From an uncultured Anaerosacchariphilus sp. (lineage in GTDB: Bacteria > Bacillota > Clostridia > Lachnospirales > Lachnospiraceae): a stretch of 5,394 bases of DNA. The position numbers were made by a program, and so were the translations under genes. The stretch's first letter is position 1, and every line of letters starts with the position of its first letter. Positions 1-5,394 of this stretch are shown here, one piece after another. The notes beneath the pieces are model-generated. The model ran no database searches. It was not told the origin of the DNA and worked only from the letters and a program-made list of their open reading frames with translations. The stretch is taken from the NCBI GenBank assembly GCA_934373375.1, contig CAKROP010000169.1, positions 1 to 5,394 of the forward strand, written 5' to 3'.

Positions 1-1800
1 GAGCAGCACGTCGGTGGCCTTCTTTGGGTTTACATAAAGCAGCGTCCGGGAGAGAATGTCATTGACCAGATGGTTGATGAATTCCTCCTGGGACAGTTCC
101 TTCCGGGGAGGCAGGGGCGCGGCGCCGGGGGAAGCAAACTGGTCAAGGCTCAGGCCGGAAGCGCACTTATCAATGCAGTCCATCAGAAAGGCAAGGGTCA
201 CTGAGGGCAGAATCCGGCAGGGAATTTCCAGACGGCGCTGCACCGAGGTCTCCAGTCCGGTGATGGGCTCCATATCCGCCAGGATCAGTACGCCGGCGCC
301 CTGGTTCAGACGTTGGGCCGCGTCGCAGATTTGCAGCAGCAGGCCGTTTAAAGAAGCTTCACCGGTGTAATCGATGGCGGCGGTCAGTACATGGGCCTGG
401 GCGGCCTGGGCAGCTGTATAGGCCTGCATATCCGAGGCCGTGGCGTGTCCGTGACACACGATCAGAATAGAGGGCCGGGCGTCTGCTGCGGGGAAATCGG
501 ATCCGGCGGGAGCGTCCACTTTTGGATCGTCCGAGAGCATCGGCAGTTCCTTATAGAAATCCAGGGCGTCGCAGTGGCCGTTGGATTCGCAGATAATCGA
601 GTTATTTTTATACAGGGCCAGGGTTCGGATGAAGGCGTGATTGTCATCCTGACAGGTATTGGCGGCGGACAGCACGAAGTCGGAGAGATGGTCAAAGGTA
701 ATGGTGAGGAAGCAGGCTTCCTGATTTTTCGGTTCCACAAAGGCCTTGGAGCAGGCGGACTGGATCTCGCTGCGGAGCTGGGATTCATTTCTGGGATAAT
801 GGGGCAGCGCGAAGGCAGTCAGCACCGATTTATCCAGCCGGATATTTTTGTGGATGGAGTAGGCCTCCCGGGTGACCAGGTCGAGAATCATCTCTATTTT
901 CTCCTGGGAGCTGCGCTGGTAGAAATCAGGCAGGGACACAGCGATGGGAAAATTGGCGCGCAGGGTGTCCATGAAATCCGCGTCCAGGTTATCGCGGACC
1001 GAAGCCATGATGACGGCCTCCAGAGGCCGGGGGCGGTTTTCCCCCACCCGGGTGTAGGCGTTATTTTTCAGAAGGTCGATAATCAGATCGATGGATTTGG
1101 ACGGTAATTTATGTAAACCGTCAAAATAGACAATTCCCTTGTTAGCTGCGTCCAGCAGCCCCTTTGCGGACCGGCCCCCCGGCGCGCTGGTCTTGGTATG
1201 GCCCAGAAGCTGCAGCATCAGCCGCTCCTCCGAGTGGGCGTAATCCTGGCAGTTGATGATGATGAACCGGGCGTTCTCGTCGAAAACGCCGGTCTCCTGG
1301 GAGTAGAGAAATAGGGATTCCGCGAATTTCCGCTTGCCCACACCGGCGCTGCCGATGAGGAGGACCGGGAGACCGTTCGGCGGATAGGAGATAGCGGCCA
1401 GCACCTGGGCGGTCTCGTTCTTCAGACTTCCGGCGCTGCCGATGACGGCGTCCAGGGCAGTCTTATGGAAGGGAAGCTCCCGCTTCTGAGTTTTTTGGGG
1501 CTTCTGAATAAAATCCAGAAGGGAGGAACCGGCGGACACAGTCAGAGGAATATAGTGATGGGGATACTCGGTCTTCAGGGCTTCGCAGTCCAGATAGAGG
1601 GTGGGACGCCCCTGGAGCTTGATGAGCCGTCCCTCCTTCCAGAGGGTATTCAGCTCCCGGGACACATTGGTGCGGTCCAGCTTCAGGTTCAGAGCGATGG
1701 TCAGGGCGTCGGAACCGCTGTTTTCCAGGGAGTGTGTGTCAATCATTTCCTTTGTGTGTAATTTTACATAGTCGTAAATCTTGTCTTTTCTGGAAATCAT
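1..1800 (-). CDS. LevR/DagR-like PTS-linked transcriptional regulator with degenerate sigma-54 AAA+ domain (3' end beyond window)
   Basis: Reading leftward from the ATG at 1800-1798, the frame is open for 600 codons to the window edge, so the C-terminus is missing. A ribosome site AAGGAG (1812-1807) lies 6 nt before the start. Domains: winged helix-turn-helix about residues 25-65 (DRTNVSREL, then GRPTLYL); AAA+ domain about 110-350, with GSAGVGKR at 150-157, IVYFDGLHKLP at 223-233 and a lid YPRNESQLRSEI at 336-346; an EIIA-Man-like domain about 445-550 starting ILIVCHG, with His450 where the phosphorylated histidine of this fold sits; and LLYVNPKKA at 587-595, which resembles the lead-in to PRD2 of LevR proteins. 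The GAFTGA loop is replaced by TSAPGG (204-209), Walker B ends in DG instead of DE, and Walker A has Arg157 instead of Ser/Thr. PRD1 seems absent, as only about 95 residues separate the AAA+ lid from the EIIA domain. It probably controls the divergent PTS operon in response to PTS phosphorylation; direction of control is inferred. Confidence 0.9.
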   Translation of the reverse strand, partial: MISRKDKIYDYVKLHTKEMIDTHSLENSGSDALTIALNLKLDRTNVSRELNTLWKEGRLIKLQGRPTLYLDCEALKTEYPHHYIPLTVSAGSSLLDFIQKPQKTQKRELPFHKTALDAVIGSAGSLKNETAQVLAAISYPPNGLPVLLIGSAGVGKRKFAESLFLYSQETGVFDENARFIIINCQDYAHSEERLMLQLLGHTKTSAPGGRSAKGLLDAANKGIVYFDGLHKLPSKSIDLIIDLLKNNAYTRVGENRPRPLEAVIMASVRDNLDADFMDTLRANFPIAVSLPDFYQRSSQEKIEMILDLVTREAYSIHKNIRLDKSVLTAFALPHYPRNESQLRSEIQSACSKAFVEPKNQEACFLTITFDHLSDFVLSAANTCQDDNHAFIRTLALYKNNSIICESNGHCDALDFYKELPMLSDDPKVDAPAGSDFPAADARPSILIVCHGHATASDMQAYTAAQAAQAHVLTAAIDYTGEASLNGLLLQICDAAQRLNQGAGVLILADMEPITGLETSVQRRLEIPCRILPSVTLAFLMDCIDKCASGLSLDQFASPGAAPLPPRKELSQEEFINHLVNDILSRTLLYVNPKKATDVLL

Positions 1801-1812
1801 AAATTTCTCCTT

Positions 1813-1874
1813 AAAAAGTGTGTCAAATTCCTTGATAGCGTGTCGGAAAAACTTCGAAAATACAAAAAGTGTGT
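1813..1874. repeat. Direct repeat AAAAAGTGTGT, two copies
   Basis: The 11-bp sequence AAAAAGTGTGT occurs at 1813-1823 and 1864-1874, 51 bp apart, followed by CAAA and TGAAA respectively. Both lie between the predicted start of regulator transcription and its start codon. A related core, GCGTGTCGGAAA, sits between them from 1839. They may be binding sites for autoregulation; this is inferred from repetition and location. Confidence 0.5.
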
Positions 1875-1887
1875 TGAAACAAGAAGA

Positions 1888-1916
1888 ATACTAACACAGA
1901 AAAGGAAAAACGTCAA
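1888..1916 (-). promoter_or_regulatory. Sigma-70-type promoter of the regulator gene
   Basis: On the minus strand, TTGACG (1916-1911) and TAGTAT (1893-1888) are separated by exactly 17 bp. This predicts transcription from about 1881 and a leader of roughly 80 nt before the ATG at 1800. The leader contains two copies of AAAAAGTGTGT (plus-strand orientation), so a protein bound there could block its own expression. Prediction rests on the match to consensus and position only. Confidence 0.6.
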
Positions 1917-1943
1917 CAGAAAGGAGAAAGAGGGAGGTGCGAA

Positions 1944-1965
1944 TGTGTCAAAATACACTGACACA
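1944..1965. promoter_or_regulatory. Inverted repeat, candidate operator
   Basis: TGTGTCA (1944-1950) and TGACACA (1959-1965) are perfect 7-bp arms around an 8-bp spacer. The centre (1954.5) lies between the two predicted -35 boxes and about 77 bp upstream of the predicted PTS transcription start. Its arms share the TGTGTCA core of the other motifs. It is a good candidate for the main binding site of the adjacent HTH regulator, acting on both promoters. Confidence 0.5.
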
Positions 1966-1989
1966 CTAGGAAGATACGGATAGAATTCC

Positions 1990-2001
1990 GTCAAATTTGA
2001 C
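1990..2001. promoter_or_regulatory. 12-bp perfect palindrome overlapping the operon -35 box
   Basis: GTCAAATTTGAC is a perfect palindrome whose right half overlaps five bases of the TTGACA -35 hexamer (1997-2002). It shares the GTCAA core with the TGTGTCAA motifs, and its centre lies 41 bp (about four helical turns) from the centre of the inverted repeat at 1944-1965. A protein bound here would cover the -35 box, which fits repression, or contact with the polymerase sigma subunit. Confidence 0.5.
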
Positions 2002-2025
2002 AATGAAGGAGCGCGAAGATAGAAT
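1997..2025 (+). promoter_or_regulatory. Sigma-70-type promoter of the PTS operon
   Basis: A consensus -35 TTGACA (1997-2002) and a -10 TAGAAT (2020-2025, one mismatch to TATAAT) are separated by exactly 17 bp. Transcription is predicted near 2032, giving a leader of about 32 nt that includes the ribosome site GGAGGG (2052-2057), 6 nt before the first operon ATG. The quality of this match argues that the operon is read by the housekeeping polymerase, unlike classical lev operons, which use sigma-54. Confidence 0.7.
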
Positions 2026-2063
2026 AAATTTCATCAAAGCAACGAAGAAACGGAGGGAACAAA

Positions 2064-2480
2064 ATGCGGTGTAAGGTGTTGGTCCTGACACATGGAAATC
2101 TGGCGGAGGCATTCGTACATGCTGTGAGCCTGATTTATGGCGAGGTGCCGCAGCTGGCTTTCAAGAATATGCCGGAGCAGCTGGACATCGTTCAGTATCG
2201 CCAGGAGATCGAAGCATGTGTCCGTGAAAATGAGGCTACAGGCATTTTGATTATCACGGATTTGCTGGGAGGGACGCCATTTCTCTCCTGTATGCAGATG
2301 ATCCAGAATAACTGGGATAAAATGGAAGTTATAACAGGCTGCAACCTGCCGATGCTTCTGGCGGTTGCAGGAGACATAGAGACAGCAGACATTCAGGAAT
2401 TGAAAAAGACAGCGATAGAGGCCGGAGGCGGCGGTATCGTGGATTTGAAGAGTCAGTTAAAGGAGGTAAAGGCAGGATGA
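2064..2480 (+). CDS. PTS mannose/fructose/sorbose-family EIIA component
   Basis: This cytoplasmic phosphocarrier (138 aa) takes phosphate from HPr and passes it to EIIB. The N-terminus reads VLVLTHG, with His10 at the family's phosphorylated position. DLLGGTP at 66-72 carries the conserved Asp and glycine loop beside the active site, and ITGCNLPML at 90-98 matches the TGxNLPML signature. Length fits a stand-alone EIIA as in levD-type operons; there is no EIIB fusion. The ATG has a ribosome site GGAGGG (2052-2057) 6 nt upstream. It is the first gene of the operon and its stop overlaps the EIIB start by 4 bp (ATGA), which suggests translational coupling. The family assignment is firm; the sugar is not indicated. 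Confidence 0.95.
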   Translation: MRCKVLVLTHGNLAEAFVHAVSLIYGEVPQLAFKNMPEQLDIVQYRQEIEACVRENEATGILIITDLLGGTPFLSCMQMIQNNWDKMEVITGCNLPMLLAVAGDIETADIQELKKTAIEAGGGGIVDLKSQLKEVKAG

Positions 2481-2950
2481 AGAAAGCAAGCTTTGCAAGA
2501 GTAGATGAACGATTGATTCACGGACAGGTCATGACCGCATGGGTGAAAAAATACTGGATTAAGAAAATCATTCTGGTGGACGACGAGATCGTCCAAGACA
2601 GCTTTATGCAGGAGGTATTATCCATGAGCGCACCCCAGGGCGTCAAGGTGGAGGTGCGGAGCGCGGCGGACGCGGCTGCGGAACTTAGCGAGGATACTTC
2701 CGATGATAACGTCATGCTTTTATTTAAGGAACTGAAGTATGCGGGCATGCTGGTGAATTACGGATACCCGCTGGAGGAGCTGGACATCGGCAATATCGGA
2801 AGCGCACCGGGCCGCAAGGCCATCACCAAAGAGGTGTATATCTCTGACGCCGAGAAAGATATCGTCCGGGCACTCCATGAGAAGAACATCAATGTCTATA
2901 TCCAGAAGCTTCCCCAGGACGCTCAGGTAGACATTATGAAAAAAATATAA
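2477..2950 (+). CDS. PTS mannose/fructose/sorbose-family EIIB component
   Basis: This 157-aa cytoplasmic protein receives phosphate from EIIA on a histidine and donates it to the sugar during transport. RVDERLIHGQV (8-18) is the family hallmark, with His15 as the phosphorylated residue. IILVDDEIVQD (31-41) and the C-terminal VYIQKLPQD (140-148) also fit. The IxNVGG-type loop is written here as IGNIGSAPGRKAI (104-116), a mild departure. The start overlaps the EIIA stop as ATGA, with ribosome site AGGAGG at 2461-2466. Length is close to the roughly 160 aa usual for single-domain EIIB. It is followed by an 18-bp gap to EIIC. Family assignment is secure; EIIB alone does not reveal the substrate. 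Confidence 0.95.
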   Translation: MKKASFARVDERLIHGQVMTAWVKKYWIKKIILVDDEIVQDSFMQEVLSMSAPQGVKVEVRSAADAAAELSEDTSDDNVMLLFKELKYAGMLVNYGYPLEELDIGNIGSAPGRKAITKEVYISDAEKDIVRALHEKNINVYIQKLPQDAQVDIMKKI

Positions 2951-2968
2951 AATAGGAGGTAGAGTGTT

Positions 2969-3721
2969 ATGTCACTGTTATTTCAAGCAATACTGATGGC
3001 CTTTCTGGCCTGGATGTGTAAGACCGGTGCGCCGATGTGGTCCAAATGGTCGCTGGCTATGGGAGCCCCGCTGGTGGCAGGACTTCTGAACGGTATCATC
3101 ATGGGAAATATCAGCTATGGTCTGGAAATGGGCGGAACGATCATGCTGGTCTATATCGGAGTCACCGTTATCGGAGGTACGGTTGCCAGCGACGTAACCC
3201 TGGGCGGTTACATCGGCGTAACGGCAAGTATGCTGGCCGGCGCGGATCCGTCCGTAGGAATCACCGTAGCGGCTACGCTGGGCGTACTCGGTTCCCTGAT
3301 TTCCCCGGTGGAGAAAACCCTGAACACCATCTGGGTAGCAAAGGCAAGAAAGTACGCGGAAGCAGGCAACTTAAAGGGCATCGCTTACATGAACACCATT
3401 GCTCCGCTTCTCTGGGGCTTCCTGATTTACTTTATTCCGGGCTTTATCATCATTTACTTCGGCTCCTCTGCCCTGGACAGCATCCTGGCAGTGATCCCGC
3501 CGCAGATTACCACAGGTCTCTCCTGTGTCGGCCATATCCTGCCGGCTCTCGGACTTGGTATGCTGATGAACCTGCTGTTTAAGGGAAGCATGATCCCGTT
3601 CTTTATCTTTGGCTTCGTAGCGACTGCTTATCTGGGACTGGGAACCATGCCGGTAGCTCTGATTGGCGCAGGCTTCGCCATCATGCACTTCATGTATACA
3701 TCAAAGAAGGAGGCAGAATAA
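2969..3721 (+). CDS. PTS mannose/fructose/sorbose-family EIIC membrane component
   Basis: This 250-aa integral membrane protein forms, with EIID, the sugar-translocating part of the permease. It is strongly hydrophobic, with several probable membrane spans, including about 4-16, 32-46, 55-72, 97-112, 145-164, 186-204 and 208-240. Family features include the glycine-rich PLVAGLLNGIIMGNISYGLEMGG (34-56, residues of note Gly38, Gly42, Gly46, Gly51, Gly55-56), a second glycine-rich stretch around 79-91, and the positively charged cytoplasmic loop AKARKYAEAGN (124-134). Ribosome site AGGAGG (2954-2959) lies 9 nt before the ATG. The C-terminus ends in a charged tail, and the gene stops 1 bp before EIID starts. 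A longish frame inside it at 3037-3582 is a frame shadow. Confidence 0.93.
   Translation: MSLLFQAILMAFLAWMCKTGAPMWSKWSLAMGAPLVAGLLNGIIMGNISYGLEMGGTIMLVYIGVTVIGGTVASDVTLGGYIGVTASMLAGADPSVGITVAATLGVLGSLISPVEKTLNTIWVAKARKYAEAGNLKGIAYMNTIAPLLWGFLIYFIPGFIIIYFGSSALDSILAVIPPQITTGLSCVGHILPALGLGMLMNLLFKGSMIPFFIFGFVATAYLGLGTMPVALIGAGFAIMHFMYTSKKEAE
3707..3713 (+). promoter_or_regulatory. Ribosome binding site that fixes the EIID start
   Basis: AAGGAGG lies inside the last codons of EIIC, 9 nt before the ATG at 3723. It shows that EIID starts at 3723 and not at the in-frame ATG at 3663, which would add 20 residues of non-family, frame-shadow sequence overlapping EIIC. Confidence 0.8.
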
Positions 3722-3722
3722 A

Positions 3723-4535
3723 ATGGGAGTAAAGCTGGAAAAAAATGATCTGACAAAATCCTGGCTGTTCTGGGTTACCTTCGGACAGCAGTGCTACAAC
3801 TTTGAAATCATGCAGGGTCTCGGCTTTGCCCACGCCATGTGCCCGATTATCAGACGGCTCTATCCGGACGACGCAGAGAAGCGGAAAGAAGCCCTGGAAC
3901 GTCATCTGAATTACTACAACACCGAGAATAACTGGGGCGCTTCCATCGCCGGTATCGTAGCCAGCATGGAGGAGGAGAAGGCCAACGGCGCGGCCATCAG
4001 CGACAGCAGTATCAACAGTATCAAGGCGGCGCTCATGGGACCCCTGGCAGGTATCGGCGACACTGTGACCCAGAGCCTGGTAAAGACGGTACTTCTGGGT
4101 ATCGCCTGCGACCTGGCCCTGAACGGCAACATCCTCGGACCCATCCTGTTCGTGGTACTGATGTCTGTATACACTCTGGGCTTCAGCCATTTCGTATACT
4201 TCACCGGCTATAAATCCGGTAAGGCTTCCGTCACAAAGCTTCTGGCGGGTGGCAAGCTCTCCGCAGTGACAGATGCCCTGGGCGTTCTGGGTATTATGGT
4301 TCTGGGAAGCCTGGTAGCCTCCAGTATCAGCGTCTCCACGCCGCTGGTCATCGCGCTTGGTCAGACGACCGTAGAACTGCAGACCGTACTGGACACCATT
4401 CTTCCGAAGCTCCTTCCGCTGCTGGCCTTCTTAGGCTGCTACCGGATGGTCAATAAGGGAATGAAGCCGGTCAAGATCATTCTGATTCTCTTTGTAGTCG
4501 GCATCCTGTGCGGACTGTTGGGAATTCTGGCATAA
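3723..4535 (+). CDS. PTS mannose/fructose/sorbose-family EIID membrane component
   Basis: This 270-aa protein is the partner of EIIC in the membrane and is found only in the mannose PTS family. The N-terminal part reads SWLFWVTFGQQCYNFEIMQG (13-32), matching the family's NYErmQ-like region, then a P-x-x-x-x-LY element (PIIRRLY, 41-47). GPLAGIGDTV (106-115) is the EIID hallmark. Hydrophobic stretches around 121-133, 137-160, 184-204, 228-242 and 250-269 fit a membrane-embedded C-terminal half. Length agrees with the family's usual 270-300 aa. It is the last PTS gene; a hairpin follows 21 bp after the stop. Together with the three genes upstream it completes an A-B-C-D permease, in the same order as levDEFG of Bacillus. 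Confidence 0.95.
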   Translation: MGVKLEKNDLTKSWLFWVTFGQQCYNFEIMQGLGFAHAMCPIIRRLYPDDAEKRKEALERHLNYYNTENNWGASIAGIVASMEEEKANGAAISDSSINSIKAALMGPLAGIGDTVTQSLVKTVLLGIACDLALNGNILGPILFVVLMSVYTLGFSHFVYFTGYKSGKASVTKLLAGGKLSAVTDALGVLGIMVLGSLVASSISVSTPLVIALGQTTVELQTVLDTILPKLLPLLAFLGCYRMVNKGMKPVKIILILFVVGILCGLLGILA

Positions 4536-4556
4536 TACATCATCAATCACAGACAA

Positions 4557-4585
4557 CGGGTACCGCGGAGACGGTACCCGCTTTT
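4557..4585 (+). terminator. Hairpin with short T run, probable partial terminator
   Basis: CGGGTACCG (4557-4565) and CGGTACCCG (4572-4580) are perfect 9-bp arms around a 6-nt loop CGGAGA, followed by CTTTTC. The stem is GC-rich, but only four T follow, so it is probably a weak or leaky intrinsic terminator, or an mRNA-stabilising hairpin that protects the upstream PTS transcript. It lies between EIID and the BtpA/SgcQ-like gene, whose own ribosome site follows 9 nt later and for which no separate promoter is evident. Confidence 0.6.
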
Positions 4586-4603
4586 CAGAAAGGACGAGAC
4601 ATC

Positions 4604-5394
4604 ATGAGAAGAAATTTAATGGAAGAGCACAAACAGCGTTTCGGATGCGAGAAGCCCATCATCGGCTGCCTGCACCTGCGGGCTCTGCCTGGTACGCCGC
4701 TCTGGGATCCCTCCTATACCATGGAGCAGCATGTGGCGGACCTGAAGGAGGAGGCCCACATCCTGATGGAACTGGGCTTCGACGGAGCCGTATTTGCCAA
4801 TGAAGCGGATTATCCCTATGTGGAGCATATCGGCGAGGGCGCGCTGGCAGCGTACACCCGAATCGTCACCGAGGTATCCCGGGAGCTGACCATTCCCTTC
4901 GGCGTCGGCATCATGAACGACCCCTATTCCGCTATCTCCGTGGCAAAGGCTGTGGGAGCGACCTTCTGTCGAGGCTTCTTCCTGGGCTCCCAGGTGGGCA
5001 ACTACGGAGAGATCCGCAAGACCCCGGGCGACATCTGGCGCTATGCCAAATCCATCGGCGCGGCGGACGTGGCCGTATACAGCAGCTTCGAGCCCCACAA
5101 CGGCAGCAGCCTGGATACCCGCAGCACGGAGGAGATGTTCAACACCTACTACAAGGACACGCCGGTGGCTGGCTATTCCATGAACGGCCCGAAGAAGGGC
5201 GAGAAGCCTTCCGAGTCCATGATAGCCAAGTGCAAGGCCCTGAATCCGGATATCCCCATCAACTTCAACAACGGCGCAAATCCGGACAACATCAAGGAGA
5301 TGCTGAAGTACTGCGATATGGTCGTAGTCGGCACCACCCTGAAGAAGGATCACTACCTGTTCAACCCCATCGATTATGATAACGCGAAGGCGTT
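4604..5394 (+). CDS. BtpA/SgcQ-family TIM-barrel protein (3' end just beyond window)
   Basis: The ATG at 4604 has a ribosome site AAAGGA (4589-4594) 9 nt upstream, and the frame is open for 263 codons to the window edge. BtpA/SgcQ members are about 260-280 aa, so only a few residues are probably missing. Family features: PIIGCLHLRALPGTP (18-32), the strand-1 signature; LGFDGAVFANEADYPY (57-72), matching the family's GvDgvivEN-D-P element; IPFGVGIMND (97-106); AVGATFCRG (116-124); and NFNNGANPDNIKEML (220-234) followed by VVVGTTLKKD (240-249), a phosphate-binding-like end of barrel. The enzymatic reaction of the family is not established; E. coli SgcQ is also encoded with PTS genes. The segment about 156-205 departs from the usual family motifs. 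It probably serves the pathway fed by this PTS, since it lies downstream on the same strand. Confidence 0.88.
   Translation, partial: MRRNLMEEHKQRFGCEKPIIGCLHLRALPGTPLWDPSYTMEQHVADLKEEAHILMELGFDGAVFANEADYPYVEHIGEGALAAYTRIVTEVSRELTIPFGVGIMNDPYSAISVAKAVGATFCRGFFLGSQVGNYGEIRKTPGDIWRYAKSIGAADVAVYSSFEPHNGSSLDTRSTEEMFNTYYKDTPVAGYSMNGPKKGEKPSESMIAKCKALNPDIPINFNNGANPDNIKEMLKYCDMVVVGTTLKKDHYLFNPIDYDNAKA

Larger units (their letters stand above)
1735..1951 (+). repeat. Three exact TGTGTCAA motifs around the regulator start and control region
   Basis: TGTGTCAA appears at 1735-1742 (inside the regulator's first codons), 1819-1826 (just before its ribosome site) and 1944-1951 (left arm of the inverted repeat). 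Looser relatives are GTGTCGGA at 1840 and GTGTTGAA at 1871. Repetition of an 8-mer within about 220 bp next to a divergent regulator is what would be expected of a multi-site operator. The copy at 1735 may be coincidental, being constrained by coding sequence. Confidence 0.45.
1801..2063. other. Divergent intergenic control region
   Basis: This 263-bp AT-rich stretch separates the regulator from the PTS operon and carries no plausible gene. It holds a sigma-70-type promoter for each direction, repeated GTGTCAA-like motifs, one 7-bp inverted repeat and one 12-bp palindrome. A hand search of both strands for the GG-N10-GC core of a -24/-12 (sigma-54) promoter found none. A short open frame on the minus strand (2003-1797) has no ribosome site or recognisable protein and is discounted. 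Confidence 0.8.

Noticed and set aside
391..1107. A 238-codon open frame on the plus strand
   Set aside because: It is antisense to the LevR-like regulator, whose frame holds recognisable domains throughout; the plus-strand translation looks like a glycine-rich codon-bias shadow.
1832..1847. Possible catabolite-response (cre) site TTGATAGCGTGTCGGA
   Set aside because: Only the central CG and a few flanking bases fit the CcpA consensus; several conserved positions on the right half mismatch.
1801..2063. Sigma-54 promoter in the divergent region
   Set aside because: Every GG on both strands was checked for GC 10 bp downstream and none matched, so no -24/-12 element is claimed.
3037..3582. A 181-codon plus-strand frame inside EIIC
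   Set aside because: Its translation is rich in Arg, Gly and His with no family resemblance, while the overlapping frame is an unmistakable EIIC.
3663..3722. Upstream ATG that would extend EIID by 20 residues
   Set aside because: The extra residues overlap the EIIC coding end and do not look like EIID; a strong ribosome site points to the ATG at 3723.
4616..5353. A 245-codon open frame on the minus strand
   Set aside because: It lies antisense to the clear BtpA/SgcQ-like gene, has no recognisable motifs or ribosome site, and arises from the GC-rich codon bias of the real gene.
1..5394. CRISPR array, transposon, tRNA or rRNA genes, attachment sites
   Set aside because: No regular spaced repeats, transposase-like reading frames, terminal inverted repeats or RNA gene signatures were seen; nearly all the sequence is accounted for by six coding regions.

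Overview
The window looks like a piece of a low-to-mid-GC Firmicute chromosome, most likely a Clostridia/Lachnospiraceae-type gut anaerobe. The reasons are strong AGGAGG-type ribosome binding sites, an AT-rich intergenic region between moderately GC-rich genes, and a mannose-family PTS operon divergent from a LevR-type regulator. The genus cannot be fixed from the sequence alone.

Layout. Positions 1-1800 (minus strand) hold the first 600 codons of a large LevR/DagR-like regulator whose 3' end lies outside the window. Its order is helix-turn-helix, AAA+ (sigma-54 activator-type) domain, EIIA-Man-like domain, and then the lead-in to a probable PRD. Positions 1801-2063 are a divergent control region with one near-consensus sigma-70-type promoter per direction, several TGTGTCAA-type motifs, a 7-bp inverted repeat and a 12-bp palindrome that overlaps the operon's -35 box. 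Positions 2064-4535 (plus strand) encode a complete four-gene mannose-family PTS permease in the order EIIA, EIIB, EIIC, EIID, tightly packed (4-bp overlap, 18-bp gap, 1-bp gap). A GC-rich hairpin with a short T run (4557-4585) separates it from a BtpA/SgcQ-family TIM-barrel protein (4604 onward), which runs off the window very near its end.

How the parts should work together. EIIA and EIIB relay phosphate from HPr to an incoming sugar carried by EIIC/EIID. The divergent regulator probably senses PTS phosphorylation through its EIIA-like domain. The BtpA/SgcQ-like protein presumably has an unknown role in processing the imported compound. The substrate cannot be read from the window.

Most unusual point. 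The regulator keeps the shape of a sigma-54 activator but lacks the residues needed for that job: the GAFTGA loop, the Walker B glutamate and the Walker A Ser/Thr are all replaced. In agreement, no -24/-12 promoter is visible in the control region, while a good TTGACA-N17-TAGAAT promoter stands in front of the PTS operon. This suggests a LevR-derived regulator rewired to act on sigma-70 promoters without ATP-driven remodelling.
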